A DNA stretch of 64,000 bases from Bacteroidia bacterium. GTDB lineage: Bacteria > Bacteroidota > Bacteroidia > 2-12-FULL-35-15. Made by a program: the position numbers and the translations under genes. Shown here piece by piece: positions 25,944 to 36,254 of this stretch (within the stretch, counting starts at the first letter, position 1; the number at the start of each line of letters is the position of its first letter). The stretch spans positions 62,001 to 126,000 of the forward strand of contig JAEUTU010000063.1 in the NCBI GenBank assembly GCA_016786925.1, written 5' to 3'. The notes beneath the pieces are model-generated. The model searched no databases, was not told the origin of the DNA, and was given only the letters and a program-made list of their open reading frames with translations.

Positions 25944-26603
25944 ATGAGTAAAAGTGCAATTGTAATTGGTGCAACAGGTCTTGTTGGTACGGAGTTGGTC
26001 AAACAATTATTTTCTGATACAGCATATTCTTCTGTAAAAATTTTTGTCAGAAAAAAGATCGAATTGGAGCATCCAAAGCTGGAGCAGTATATCGTAAATT
26101 TTGAAAAGTTAGAAGAGATAAAAGATCATGTCAAAGGTGATGTTGTTTTCTGTTGTATGGGTACAACCATAAAATTGGCAGGTTCTCAGGATGCATTCTT
26201 TAAAGTGGACCATACCTATCCCTATTATTTTGCACAGTTAGCTAAAGCGAATGGAATAGAAAAATTTCTTTTGGTATCTTCGTTAGGAGCCGATAAAAAT
26301 TCATCCAACTTTTATTTAAGGGTGAAAGGACAAATTGAATGGGATCTTGAAAAATTAAAGTTTAAGAACTTGATCATCCTTCGTCCTTCTATGCTACTGG
26401 GTGACAGAAATGAGTTTCGTTTGGGCGAGTTGATCGGAAAAGTGATGATGAAAGCCCTGGCTTTTGTGTTTATTGGAAAGCTGAAAAAGTACAGAGCAAT
26501 AGAGGCCGCAAGAGTAGCGAAAGCAATGATCCTTTTATCAAAGAATGAATTGGATAATGTTGCGATCTTTCAAAATGACCGCTTGTTGGATCTAGGAAAA
26601 TGA
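25944..26603 (+). CDS. NAD(P)-binding Rossmann-fold protein (atypical SDR)
   Basis: A 219-residue protein with the dinucleotide-binding motif GATGLVG at 9-15, 'GDVVFCCMGTTIKLAGSQDAF' and 'FLLVSSLGADKNSSNFYLRVKG'. This is the pattern of the HTATIP2/oxidoreductase-like atypical short-chain dehydrogenases, in which YxxxK is replaced by a YLRVKG-type segment. Cofactor binding is likely; the substrate is unknown. It is translationally adjacent to the membrane hydrolase (zero-base gap) and ends two bases from the convergent DUF983 gene. Confidence 0.88.
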   Translation: MSKSAIVIGATGLVGTELVKQLFSDTAYSSVKIFVRKKIELEHPKLEQYIVNFEKLEEIKDHVKGDVVFCCMGTTIKLAGSQDAFFKVDHTYPYYFAQLAKANGIEKFLLVSSLGADKNSSNFYLRVKGQIEWDLEKLKFKNLIILRPSMLLGDRNEFRLGELIGKVMMKALAFVFIGKLKKYRAIEAARVAKAMILLSKNELDNVAIFQNDRLLDLGK

Positions 26604-26605
26604 TC

Positions 26606-26992
26606 TCAACTCTTTTTGGTTTCTTTCTCTTTATACCTTACAAAGAAATTGATCCATACCAAACGCGCCATGCGGTAAAAAACAGGCATCAAAACAATTT
26701 GCAATACACCAAACGTTACTAAAAAAGTAACCGCATCATATCCTAAAATAACGCTTGTCAGCAAAAATACTCCGACACCAAACGCAACAGTAAGACCATA
26801 ACTTACGTACATAGCGCCATAGTAAAAACCTGTTTCGCGTTCAAAATCCTCCTTACAAACCGGACAATTCTTATGCATTTTGTCGAAACGATTTAACATA
26901 TAAGGATTGTTGGTTTCGAAAAAATTCCCTTCGTGACAACGAGGACATTTGTTATTCACTACGCTGAAGAGGATTGTGTCTTTAAAGGCCAT
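26606..26992 (-). CDS. DUF983 zinc-ribbon membrane protein
   Basis: A 128-residue protein: an N-terminal zinc ribbon with CPRC (Cys16, Cys19) and CPVC (Cys43, Cys46), then two membrane helices (about 61-80 and 84-105) and a basic tail. This is the Bacteroidota form of DUF983. The function is unknown; the ribbon may bind a metal or a partner at the inner membrane. The ATG is 20 bases from a good -7 box. Confidence 0.9.
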   Translation of the reverse strand: MAFKDTILFSVVNNKCPRCHEGNFFETNNPYMLNRFDKMHKNCPVCKEDFERETGFYYGAMYVSYGLTVAFGVGVFLLTSVILGYDAVTFLVTFGVLQIVLMPVFYRMARLVWINFFVRYKEKETKKS

Positions 26993-27011
26993 ATTGTGAT
27001 TTTTTGTAGTA

Positions 27012-27019
27012 CAAAGGTA
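27012..27019 (-). promoter_or_regulatory. Bacteroidota -7 box for the DUF983 gene
   Basis: TACCTTTG on the minus strand, 19 bases before the ATG at 26992; the same box sequence as at rluB and miaB. Confidence 0.6.
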
Positions 27020-27091
27020 ATAACAATAATGAATTCGTGTATGTAACTAAAATCACAAACGTGGATGTGCTGTTATTTCAGGCAATTTCAC

Positions 27092-27099
27092 TAAATTTG
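27092..27099 (+). promoter_or_regulatory. Bacteroidota -7 box for the ABC-F gene
   Basis: TAAATTTG, 21 bases before the ATG at 27121. It excludes the longer in-frame reading that starts upstream at 27037. Confidence 0.55.
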
Positions 27100-27120
27100 C
27101 GCCCTAAAATTATAATTACA

Positions 27121-29043
27121 ATGATCTCAGTAAATTCCGTTACGGTTTCTTTTGGTGGTTACGACCTGTTTGATAATGTGAGCTTTTTGGTAAATCCGAA
27201 GGATAGAATAGGTTTGGCAGGAAAAAATGGTGCAGGTAAGTCAACCATGCTTAAATTATTGGCCGGGCTTCAAAATCCTACCAAAGGTGAGATCTCCAAA
27301 CCGAACGATTTTAAGATTGGCTATTTGCCTCAGGATATGATCCACCAGCAAGGGAAGACCGTATTTGAAGAAACAGCAACCGCTTTTCAGGAAATGCAAA
27401 AGTTGGAAGACCGTTTGGTGGTCATTAATCATGAATTGGAAACCCGCACCGATTACGAGAGCGATTCTTACATGAAGATCATTGATGAACTGACTGAGAT
27501 CACTCATCGTTTGGATGTAATAGGGGCTAATAATAGAGATGAAGAAATTGAAAAGATCTTAAAAGGACTAGGTTTTGAAAGATCCGATTTCAATCGTCCT
27601 ACTGCAGAGTTTAGTGGTGGCTGGCGTATGCGTATCGAGTTAGCAAAGATCCTTTTGCAGAAACCGGATATTCTTTTGCTGGATGAGCCTACGAATCACT
27701 TGGATATTGAATCTATTCAATGGCTGGAAGAATTTATGGAAACGTACAGCGGTTCTGTGATGCTGATAAGTCACGATAAGCAGTTTTTGGATACTGTGAC
27801 TAACCGTACGATCGAGATCTCGAATAACAAGATCTATGATTATAAGACCAATTATTCCCGTTATTTGGTATTGCGCCAGGAACGCAGAGAACAACAGGAA
27901 AATGCTGCAAAAAATCAGCAAAAGATCATCAATCAAACAGAGGTGTTGATCGATAAATACCGTGCAAAGGCCAGCAAAGCAGCTTTTGCGCAATCGTTGA
28001 TCAAAAAATTAGATAGAATGGAAATTGTGGAAGTGGACGAGAGCGATAATGCGACCATGTTCTTTAAATTTCCTCCACCTGCTCACTCCGGTAAGATCGT
28101 TTTAACGGTGGAGCATGCGGGTAAAAAATATGGTGAAAAGCAGATCTTTTCCGATGCCAATTTTATTTTGACTAAAGGAGAAAAGATCGCTTTGGTTGGA
28201 CGAAATGGTGAAGGTAAATCGACTATGATCAAAATGATCGCTAAGCAGATCGAATTTGAAGGCAATGTTACTTTGGGCCATAGTGTGATGATGGGATATT
28301 TTGCGCAGGATCAGGCGGAAAAGCTGGATAAAACAAAAACTGTTTTTCAAACGATCGATGAATTGGCTGTTGGTGATATTCGTAAGCAAGTAAGAACATT
28401 GTTAGGGTCGTTCTTGTTTAGTGGTGATGATATTGATAAAAAGGTGAGTGTGTTAAGTGGTGGAGAACGTGGACGTTTGGCTTTATGTAAACTTCTGTTA
28501 GAACCGTATAACTTTCTTGTACTGGATGAGCCTACGAATCACTTGGATATTCGCAGTAAGGAGATCCTTAAAAAAGCGATCCAGGATTATGAAGGAACAG
28601 TTATTCTTGTTTCCCACGATCGTGATTTCTTAGATGGTCTGGTACACAAAATGTATGAGTTTAAGAACGGACAGGTGAAAGAGCATTTATGCGACATCAA
28701 TGAATTCATGCAGAAGGTGAAGATGAACCGTTTGAATGAAATGAACAGTTCTAAGAATCCATTTGTAAAGCCGAAAGAGGCCAAGCAGGAAGCTCCCAAA
28801 GCGGAAGTAAAAAATGATGATCGTGAAAAAGAACTCAAGCAAATAAAAAATCAGATCAGTAAATCGGAGAAAGAGATCGAACGTTTGGAAGCTGAGATTA
28901 AAGCATTTGATGATAAGTTAGCTGATCCGGCTCAATACCAAACAGTGATGAATGATAAAAGCGCATTTGCTGCTTATGAGCAACTGAAAAAGCAATTAGA
29001 AGGCGAGATGAAGAATTGGGAAGATCTGCAGTCGAAACTTTAA
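27121..29043 (+). CDS. ABC-F family ATPase
   Basis: A 640-residue soluble protein with two ABC domains in tandem. The first has Walker A GKNGAGKST, signature FSGGW and Walker B LLLDEPTNHLD. The second has GRNGEGKST, LSGGERGRLALCK and LVLDEPTNHLD. An arm/linker rich in Lys and Gln separates them. A C-terminal coiled coil follows (about 565-640). ABC-F proteins act on the ribosome (translation factors such as EttA/Uup, or antibiotic protection); no membrane part exists. Closest in layout to Uup/YdiF-type housekeeping factors. It is a single-gene unit with its own promoter box and terminator. Confidence 0.93.
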   Translation: MISVNSVTVSFGGYDLFDNVSFLVNPKDRIGLAGKNGAGKSTMLKLLAGLQNPTKGEISKPNDFKIGYLPQDMIHQQGKTVFEETATAFQEMQKLEDRLVVINHELETRTDYESDSYMKIIDELTEITHRLDVIGANNRDEEIEKILKGLGFERSDFNRPTAEFSGGWRMRIELAKILLQKPDILLLDEPTNHLDIESIQWLEEFMETYSGSVMLISHDKQFLDTVTNRTIEISNNKIYDYKTNYSRYLVLRQERREQQENAAKNQQKIINQTEVLIDKYRAKASKAAFAQSLIKKLDRMEIVEVDESDNATMFFKFPPPAHSGKIVLTVEHAGKKYGEKQIFSDANFILTKGEKIALVGRNGEGKSTMIKMIAKQIEFEGNVTLGHSVMMGYFAQDQAEKLDKTKTVFQTIDELAVGDIRKQVRTLLGSFLFSGDDIDKKVSVLSGGERGRLALCKLLLEPYNFLVLDEPTNHLDIRSKEILKKAIQDYEGTVILVSHDRDFLDGLVHKMYEFKNGQVKEHLCDINEFMQKVKMNRLNEMNSSKNPFVKPKEAKQEAPKAEVKNDDREKELKQIKNQISKSEKEIERLEAEIKAFDDKLADPAQYQTVMNDKSAFAAYEQLKKQLEGEMKNWEDLQSKL

Positions 29044-29057
29044 AATACTTAATTAAC

Positions 29058-29090
29058 AAAAAAGGCGAAACTAATGTTTCGCCTTTTTTT
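29058..29090 (+). terminator. Bidirectional terminator between ABC-F gene and pyrG
   Basis: Stem GGCGAAAC / GTTTCGCC with loop TAAT, flanked by six A and seven T; serves both convergent genes. Confidence 0.9.
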
Positions 29091-29110
29091 ATGTCATTTG
29101 TTTTTTGAGA

Positions 29111-30751
<1,641 letters not shown>

Positions 30752-30765
30752 TCAAACTAGTTTGA
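30752..30765. promoter_or_regulatory. Perfect 14-base palindrome in the pyrG leader
   Basis: TCAAACTAGTTTGA reads the same on both strands, and GGT/ACC flank it with a one-base offset. It sits 22-35 bases before the pyrG ATG, downstream of the candidate promoter: a possible repressor site or leader hairpin. Confidence 0.45.
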
Positions 30766-30824
30766 CCAATCAAATAATTACCCAATTGCCGGATGACGAT
30801 TGTCGTTTTTTATTATTGGTCATA

Positions 30825-30832
30825 CAAAAGTA
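30825..30832 (-). promoter_or_regulatory. Candidate -7 box for pyrG
   Basis: TACTTTTG on the minus strand matches TAnnTTTG, 94 bases before the ATG, giving a leader of about 85 bases. No clear -33 box. Confidence 0.45.
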
Positions 30833-30876
30833 GGAATAATTATGGCCAGTAAAAATGTTTTGGTCGAAAATGTTAA

Positions 30877-30917
30877 AAAAAAGTCCCTTCGAGACTGTTT
30901 TCTGAAGGGACTTTTTG
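30877..30917 (-). terminator. Intrinsic terminator after the TonB-dependent receptor gene
   Basis: Stem GTCCCTTC / GAAGGGAC with a 13-base loop; on the minus strand it is followed by a run of eight T, 18 bases after the stop. Confidence 0.88.
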
Positions 30918-30934
30918 GGTTTAGAGAGAATTTA

Positions 30935-33274
30935 TTAGAAAGTCATAATGATACTAGCAGTTGGTAACAAAGGCAACTGGTTAACACGCTTGTATTGAAC
31001 GCGGTCGAAATAGAAAATATTCTCGCGGTTATAAACATTGGTTGCTCCAACTGCTGTTTCCAGTTTGGTGTTTTCAAACAGAAGGAAAGTACGTTTTATA
31101 TTGATATCTAAACGGTGATACCAAGGCAATTCTTTTGTTTGAGAGTTGTCAAAATAATAGTTCAATTCTCCATTTGTTCCTGTATAATCAGTTGTTATAC
31201 CATCCTGGAAGTTCAGATCTTCGTAGAATCCGCCTGTAGGTCTGAATGGGAATCCTGAACCGATGTTCCAACGGGCATCGATTTCCCAATTTAGATTTTT
31301 ACCGAAAGTATAAGATGCTACGATATTAGCATTATGTCTTCTGTCGAAGTGTGGACGGTAGGTTTGTAATCCATCCCAACGGGTAACATAAGTAAGGGAA
31401 TAAACAAACCATAAATACAGACGTTTACGATCATATTTTAAAACAACATCCAATCCTTGAGCTTGACCGGTTTCAATAATGAAATCTTTTTTGTAGATAT
31501 CCGGTTTAGCAGAATTATCAGGTGTGTCTTCAAATATTTTATTGGTATTCAGATTGGTTAACTGTGTAAAGTCTTTTCTGTAAGCCTCAATATTCAAGTC
31601 GAGATGTTTCATTAGGTCAAATTCAAATCCAACGATGTAATGGTTGGCTTTTTGAAGTTTATGATTCACGTCTTTTACATTTCCATTCTCATCTGTATAT
31701 TTTTCAGGTAAGTTATCCGGTCCTGACAAGAAACCATAGAATAAGTTCACCACATCTCTGTCGGAGTTAGCAGCGATCAAGTTTTGAGAATACATACCTG
31801 CAGCACCTTTGAAACGGATGCGTGGTGTAATGTTGTATTTCAAGCCAATGCGTGGCTCTGGAGAAGTGTTTTTCAATGAAGCATAATATTGGATACGGAA
31901 ACTTGGTTCCAATAATAATTTTTTACGTTTTGAAACAAACTTGTATTTAACAAATCCACCGATCTCTGTTGTGTTCTCTTTTTGAGAGATACGTCTGTTC
32001 AATGAATTGTAGAAGTCGAAGTCGGTTGTGAATCCATTGATCTCTACTCCATAGTTCAACTCATTTCTACTCATGAAATAGGTGAAATTCACACCCATGT
32101 TAAATCCGCGGATCTTACTTGATTTTTCTTTTTCTCCTTCAGGCTTTAATTTAATTCCGTATTGAGAGTAAGCAAAATTACCACTTACAAGAATAGGAGA
32201 GTTTTGAGGAACAAGGAGGAAATTTCCACCACCACCATAAGAATCCCATTTCATTTCCTGTAATGCTTTATAATTAACTCTATCATTAAAGTTAAAGCCG
32301 AATAAGTTCAACTTACTACCATTGTTTGAGTTGAAAGAGATCTTTCCATAATAGTCGTTAAAGCTGAATGGCAATCCATTCGGATCGATGTAGGAATACA
32401 ATGCTTTTGATGTAGTTGGTAAGTAGGATGTTTTGGCCGAAAGGATAAAGGAAATGGAACTGTTGGCTCCTTCTTTTAGTTTCTTCAGTGGACCTTCTGC
32501 TAATACTTTAGCGCCAAAAGGACTCACTGCTAATTTTCCTCCAACGCGTTTTTTATTTCCATCGCGTGTGGTGATGTCCATGATGGAAGAGATACGTCCA
32601 CCATATTCAGCACCAAATCCGCCACTGTAAACATCTGCATTACGAATAATATCTGCATCAAAAACGGAGAATAGACCAATAGAGTGGAATGGATTGTAAA
32701 CAACCATACCATCCAGTAACACTTTGTTCTGGATAGGTGCACCACCACGAATATAAAGTTGTCCACCTTGGTCACCAGTAAACACAACCCCCGGTAATAC
32801 TTGTAAATATTGTGCTAGATCAGGCTCACCGCCTACTGTAGGTAATTTTTTGATAACGATCGGGTCGATCTTATTTACTGAAACTTTTGTTTCGGTTTGT
32901 TTCTCTTCCTGTTCTGCAGAGATCTCGATCTCTTTTAGTTTTACATTTGATTTTACTAAGTACAATTTTTTATTGATGATCTCGCCTGCTTTTACTGTAA
33001 AATTTTCTTGTAGCGTATCATATCCCAAACCTGATGCGATCATCAAGGTATAGCTTCCCGGTGGGATCTTGGTAATAGAGAAGTAACCATTTACATCGGT
33101 GGCATTACCAATGGTTGTTCCTTTTAGAATAACATTGGTGAAAAGTTGCGGTTCACCTGTTTCTTTTAAATAAACGAATCCACGAACGGTACCGGTTGAA
33201 GAGTTTTGTTGTGCAAATATGAAAGTGGAAGTAACAATTCCAATAATAACTAAGATCGACTTTTTAAAATTCAT
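30935..33274 (-). CDS. TonB-dependent outer-membrane receptor with carboxypeptidase-like N-domain
   Basis: A 779-residue protein with a signal peptide ('MNFKKSILVIIGIVTSTFIF' then AQ). Residues about 28-115 form a CarboxypepD_reg-like beta domain ('GTVRGFVYLKETGEPQLFTNV'), the usual N-terminal extension in Bacteroidota. The plug (about 125-240) includes 'LYIRGGAPIQNKVLLDGMVVYN' and 'GGFGAEYGGRISSIMDI'. A barrel of about 530 residues ends in the aromatic 'TASIIMTF'. It imports a substrate across the outer membrane using TonB energy. No SusD partner is adjacent, so a polysaccharide-utilisation role is not supported. A terminator-like hairpin lies in its leader. Confidence 0.93.
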   Translation of the reverse strand: MNFKKSILVIIGIVTSTFIFAQQNSSTGTVRGFVYLKETGEPQLFTNVILKGTTIGNATDVNGYFSITKIPPGSYTLMIASGLGYDTLQENFTVKAGEIINKKLYLVKSNVKLKEIEISAEQEEKQTETKVSVNKIDPIVIKKLPTVGGEPDLAQYLQVLPGVVFTGDQGGQLYIRGGAPIQNKVLLDGMVVYNPFHSIGLFSVFDADIIRNADVYSGGFGAEYGGRISSIMDITTRDGNKKRVGGKLAVSPFGAKVLAEGPLKKLKEGANSSISFILSAKTSYLPTTSKALYSYIDPNGLPFSFNDYYGKISFNSNNGSKLNLFGFNFNDRVNYKALQEMKWDSYGGGGNFLLVPQNSPILVSGNFAYSQYGIKLKPEGEKEKSSKIRGFNMGVNFTYFMSRNELNYGVEINGFTTDFDFYNSLNRRISQKENTTEIGGFVKYKFVSKRKKLLLEPSFRIQYYASLKNTSPEPRIGLKYNITPRIRFKGAAGMYSQNLIAANSDRDVVNLFYGFLSGPDNLPEKYTDENGNVKDVNHKLQKANHYIVGFEFDLMKHLDLNIEAYRKDFTQLTNLNTNKIFEDTPDNSAKPDIYKKDFIIETGQAQGLDVVLKYDRKRLYLWFVYSLTYVTRWDGLQTYRPHFDRRHNANIVASYTFGKNLNWEIDARWNIGSGFPFRPTGGFYEDLNFQDGITTDYTGTNGELNYYFDNSQTKELPWYHRLDINIKRTFLLFENTKLETAVGATNVYNRENIFYFDRVQYKRVNQLPLLPTASIIMTF

Positions 33275-33283
33275 TGTTGTAGC

Positions 33284-33319
33284 ATTAAAAAATAAAAACG
33301 CCCTAAAATTTTAAGGCGT
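33284..33319 (-). terminator. Terminator-like hairpin just upstream of the TonB receptor ATG
   Basis: On the minus strand ACGCCTTA pairs with TAGGGCGT (one T-G pair) around an AAATTT centre, followed by a T-rich run. It begins 95 bases after the EVE gene stop and ends about 10 bases before the receptor start. It may end the amn-holA-EVE transcript or act as an attenuator in the receptor leader. Confidence 0.65.
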
Positions 33320-33413
33320 GTAAATTTAACAATTAATTCCATTAAAAAAATGACCAAGTTTTTGGAATATTTAGTTTTTGAGCTAATCGGTCGTTTTTGG
33401 AGGATAAGCGGTT

Positions 33414-33824
33414 TTATTTGCTTTCGGAAATTGCCAAAATATGGTCAAATTCTGCTTGTGTAACAGCCGTAACAGATAAACGTGATAGCTTTATGATCTG
33501 CATATTGGCTAATTGTTTATCGGCTTTGATCTGAGCCAATGTAACAGGCTTTTTTAGCTTTTTAAAAGGCGCCAATTCCACCACACTCCATGCTGTATCA
33601 TCGGTTGTCGGATCCTGGTAATGTTCTTTCACCACTTTGGCAATCCCCACGATCTCTAGCCCCTCATTGCTATGATAAAAGAAAACAAGGTCGCCTTTTT
33701 TCATGGCACGCATATTATTGCGGGCTGCATAGTTACGTACGCCATCCCAAACGGCTTTTTTATCTTTCGTGAATTGATCCCAGCTGTATTTAAAGGGCTC
33801 CGATTTAACTAACCAATGATTCAT
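33414..33824 (-). CDS. EVE domain protein
   Basis: A 136-residue single-domain protein of the PUA-like EVE family: 'WLVKSEPFKYSWDQF', 'WDGVRNYAARNNMRAMKKGD', 'FFYHSNEGLEIVGIAKVV'. EVE domains bind modified bases in DNA or RNA through an aromatic pocket; which one this binds is unknown. It lies 13 bases downstream of holA, so it is probably cotranscribed with amn and holA. Confidence 0.93.
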   Translation of the reverse strand: MNHWLVKSEPFKYSWDQFTKDKKAVWDGVRNYAARNNMRAMKKGDLVFFYHSNEGLEIVGIAKVVKEHYQDPTTDDTAWSVVELAPFKKLKKPVTLAQIKADKQLANMQIIKLSRLSVTAVTQAEFDHILAISESK

Positions 33825-33837
33825 AATGTGCGATCAT

Positions 33838-34884
33838 TTAATGCAATATCTTAAAAACTAACTCTTTCAATAATTCTCCATGAGTAGCTGAGCCACTATC
33901 CACACCTTTTGATTTTAGGTCGTATTCTCTTAAATATCCAAAAATGGACTTTAGTTTTCCCGGACTGTAATTTTTGGCGGCTACTTCATAATCTTTTACA
34001 AAGAAGGGATGTACTCCCAACGCTGTAGCAGCTGTTTTTTTATCGGTCAGAAAATGATAGGTTAATATTTTGCAGAAATAACCATAGAGCGATGACATGG
34101 TCACCACCATTGGATTATCCTTATCGTTAGCTGCAAAATAGTTAATGATCCTATTTGCTTTTAGTGTTTCTTTCTTGCCGATAGCGGTTTGTAATTCAAA
34201 TACATTGTAATCTTTACTGATGCCAATATTGGTTTGAATATGTTCAGGTGTGATCTCCGATTTTGGAGGAAGGTTGATCATCAATTTGTCAAGCTCATTG
34301 CTGATCTTGCTCAAACTTGTTCCCAGATACTCGGTAAGCATGGCACTTGCTTTTGGTCCAACAGTATATTCTTTTCCTTTCAGGTAATTGTTGATCCAAT
34401 CAGGAACTTGATTGTCGTAAAGTTTTTTGGATTCAAAAAGTACGGTGTACTTGTCGAGTTGCTTACCAACGCTGGTGCGTTTATCTACCGATTTGTATTT
34501 GTAGCAGATCACCAGAATGGTAGATGGTAATGGGTTTTCAATATAGGCAGCAAAAGGATGTTTGGCTTTTTCTTTTCCTTTTGCATTTTTCTCATCATCA
34601 TCCCCTTTTCCTACTATGTCGCGAATGTTTTGTGCTTCTTTTACGATCACCACCTGATATTCACTCATCATCGGGAAGCGCTTGGCTGCACCGATCACAT
34701 CGGCAGCAGTAATATCTTTCCCATAAAGAACAGATTGGTTGAATTCTTTTTCTGATTCATCCAATACATTGTTTTCAATATAGTCTGAAATAATATCAAT
34801 GAAATACGGTTCATCGCCCATTAAAAAATAAACGGGCTTGTACACCTTTTTCTTAAGATCTGACATTATTTGATTGAAATCCAT
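33838..34884 (-). CDS. holA: DNA polymerase III subunit delta
   Basis: A 348-residue clamp-loader subunit that opens the sliding clamp. The pattern is AAA+-like without a functional Walker A: 'KPVYFLMGDEPYFIDIISDYI', 'VVIVKEAQNIRD', 'LGTSLSKISNELDKLMINL', typical of HolA. It starts one base after the stop of the AMP nucleosidase gene, indicating translational coupling. Confidence 0.93.
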   Translation of the reverse strand: MDFNQIMSDLKKKVYKPVYFLMGDEPYFIDIISDYIENNVLDESEKEFNQSVLYGKDITAADVIGAAKRFPMMSEYQVVIVKEAQNIRDIVGKGDDDEKNAKGKEKAKHPFAAYIENPLPSTILVICYKYKSVDKRTSVGKQLDKYTVLFESKKLYDNQVPDWINNYLKGKEYTVGPKASAMLTEYLGTSLSKISNELDKLMINLPPKSEITPEHIQTNIGISKDYNVFELQTAIGKKETLKANRIINYFAANDKDNPMVVTMSSLYGYFCKILTYHFLTDKKTAATALGVHPFFVKDYEVAAKNYSPGKLKSIFGYLREYDLKSKGVDSGSATHGELLKELVFKILH

Positions 34885-34885
34885 C

Positions 34886-35659
34886 TTATTCGAATCTTAA
34901 ATGTTTTACTGTTAATCCATTGTTTTTTAATTCATTCAAGGCATCGATTCCAATCTTTAAATGTTCATCTACGAAATTCTCGGTTACTTTCTTATCACTC
35001 TCAGCGGTTTTAACTCCGGAAGAGATCATCGGTTGGTCGCTTACCAATAGCAATGCTCCGGTTGGAATTTCGTTGTGGAATCCAGTGCTGAATATGGTAG
35101 CTGTTTCCATGTCAATTCCCATGGCACGGATAGAGCGCAAATATTCTTTGAAATCATCGTCATGCTCCCAAACACGTCTGTTAGTGGTATAAACAGTTCC
35201 TGTCCAATAATCTTTGTTATGATTTCTTATGGTTGTTGAAATTGCTTTTTGTAAACTAAAAGCCGGTAAAGCAGGTACTTCAGGCGGGAAGTAATCATCC
35301 GATGTTCCTTCACCTCTTATCGCTGCAATCGGCAGGATCAAGTCGCCCAATTCATTTTTCTTTTTTAATCCACCGCATTTGCCTAAGAACAATGCAGCTT
35401 TCGGTTCTATAGCGCTCAACAGATCCATGATGGTAGCAGCATTCGCACTTCCCATTCCAAAATTGATGATGGTGATGCCGTTGGCTGTTGCATTGGGCAT
35501 AGGCATGTCCAGTCCTTTCACTTCTACGCCATTCCAGTCCGCAAATTTTTTTACGTACTTATTAAAATTCGTTAATAGTATGTATTTTCCAAACTCATTT
35601 AATGGTGTTCCGGTGTATCGTGGAAGCCAATTTTGAACGATCTCTTCTTTATTTTTCAT
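34886..35659 (-). CDS. amn: AMP nucleosidase (PNP/UDP phosphorylase fold)
   Basis: Hydrolyses AMP to adenine and ribose-5-phosphate; 257 residues. It has the nucleoside-phosphorylase fold with 'GITIINFGMGSANAATIMDLL', 'KAALFLGKCGGLKKKNELGDLILP', and 'MGIDMETATIFSTGF', where the Met-Glu pair contacts the ribose. It lacks the extra N-terminal domain of the E. coli enzyme; this short form is the common Bacteroidota one. First gene of the amn-holA-EVE unit; divergent from the HsdR-N gene. Confidence 0.9.
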   Translation of the reverse strand: MKNKEEIVQNWLPRYTGTPLNEFGKYILLTNFNKYVKKFADWNGVEVKGLDMPMPNATANGITIINFGMGSANAATIMDLLSAIEPKAALFLGKCGGLKKKNELGDLILPIAAIRGEGTSDDYFPPEVPALPAFSLQKAISTTIRNHNKDYWTGTVYTTNRRVWEHDDDFKEYLRSIRAMGIDMETATIFSTGFHNEIPTGALLLVSDQPMISSGVKTAESDKKVTENFVDEHLKIGIDALNELKNNGLTVKHLRFE

Positions 35660-35776
35660 ACGACCTCTATAATTTTAGCGAAAATACGAATAATGAAACG
35701 ATTAGAGAGGGGTGTTAAGAATTTTTGATAAATAATGAATGTTTGAGATCGTTATATTGTTTTACTTCGTAAAAGC

Positions 35777-36220
35777 ATGCGAGCACTCAATCTGCCAGCT
35801 TATTCGTTCAAATTAAAAGAATCCTCAGGTAAAGTTCAGATACTGGATGAGCTTAGGAAGAAGTATGTTGTTTTAACACCGGAGGAGTGGGTTCGTCAGC
35901 ACATTGTTCAATATCTGATCCAGGAGAAAAAGTATCCCGCTTCACTCATTGCTATTGAGATCGGTTTGAAATACAATCAACTTCAAAAACGGGCAGATGT
36001 TTTGGTGTATGACCGGCAAGGAGCTCCTTTTTTATTAGTAGAATGTAAAGCTCCGGAAGTAAAGATCACGCAAGATGTGTTCCATCAAATAGCTGTTTAC
36101 AATATGACTTTTAAAGTGAAATATTTGTTGGTCACAAACGGGATGGATCATTTTATTTGTGAAATGGATTATACCAACAATTCCTATCAATTCTTGAAGG
36201 AGATCCCTGTTTTTATTTAA
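35777..36220 (+). CDS. Orphan type I restriction HsdR N-terminal-like nuclease domain
   Basis: A 147-residue protein matching only the HSDR_N region. The PD-(D/E)xK core is visible: Asp74 in KRADVLVYD and Glu89-x-Lys91 in LLVECKAP, with Glu61 upstream; the following helix is 'QDVFHQIAVYNM'. There is no helicase domain and no hsdM or hsdS nearby, so this is not a restriction system. The active-site residues are intact, so it could be a stand-alone nuclease in DNA repair or recombination (inference). Confidence 0.85.
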   Translation: MRALNLPAYSFKLKESSGKVQILDELRKKYVVLTPEEWVRQHIVQYLIQEKKYPASLIAIEIGLKYNQLQKRADVLVYDRQGAPFLLVECKAPEVKITQDVFHQIAVYNMTFKVKYLLVTNGMDHFICEMDYTNNSYQFLKEIPVFI

Positions 36221-36254
36221 ATTTATTTGCCGAAAATTCTTTGTAAATTGCGGT

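Noticed and set aside
35777-36220. Type I restriction-modification system
   Set aside because: Only an HsdR N-terminal-like domain is present; no helicase, methylase or specificity subunit lies nearby.
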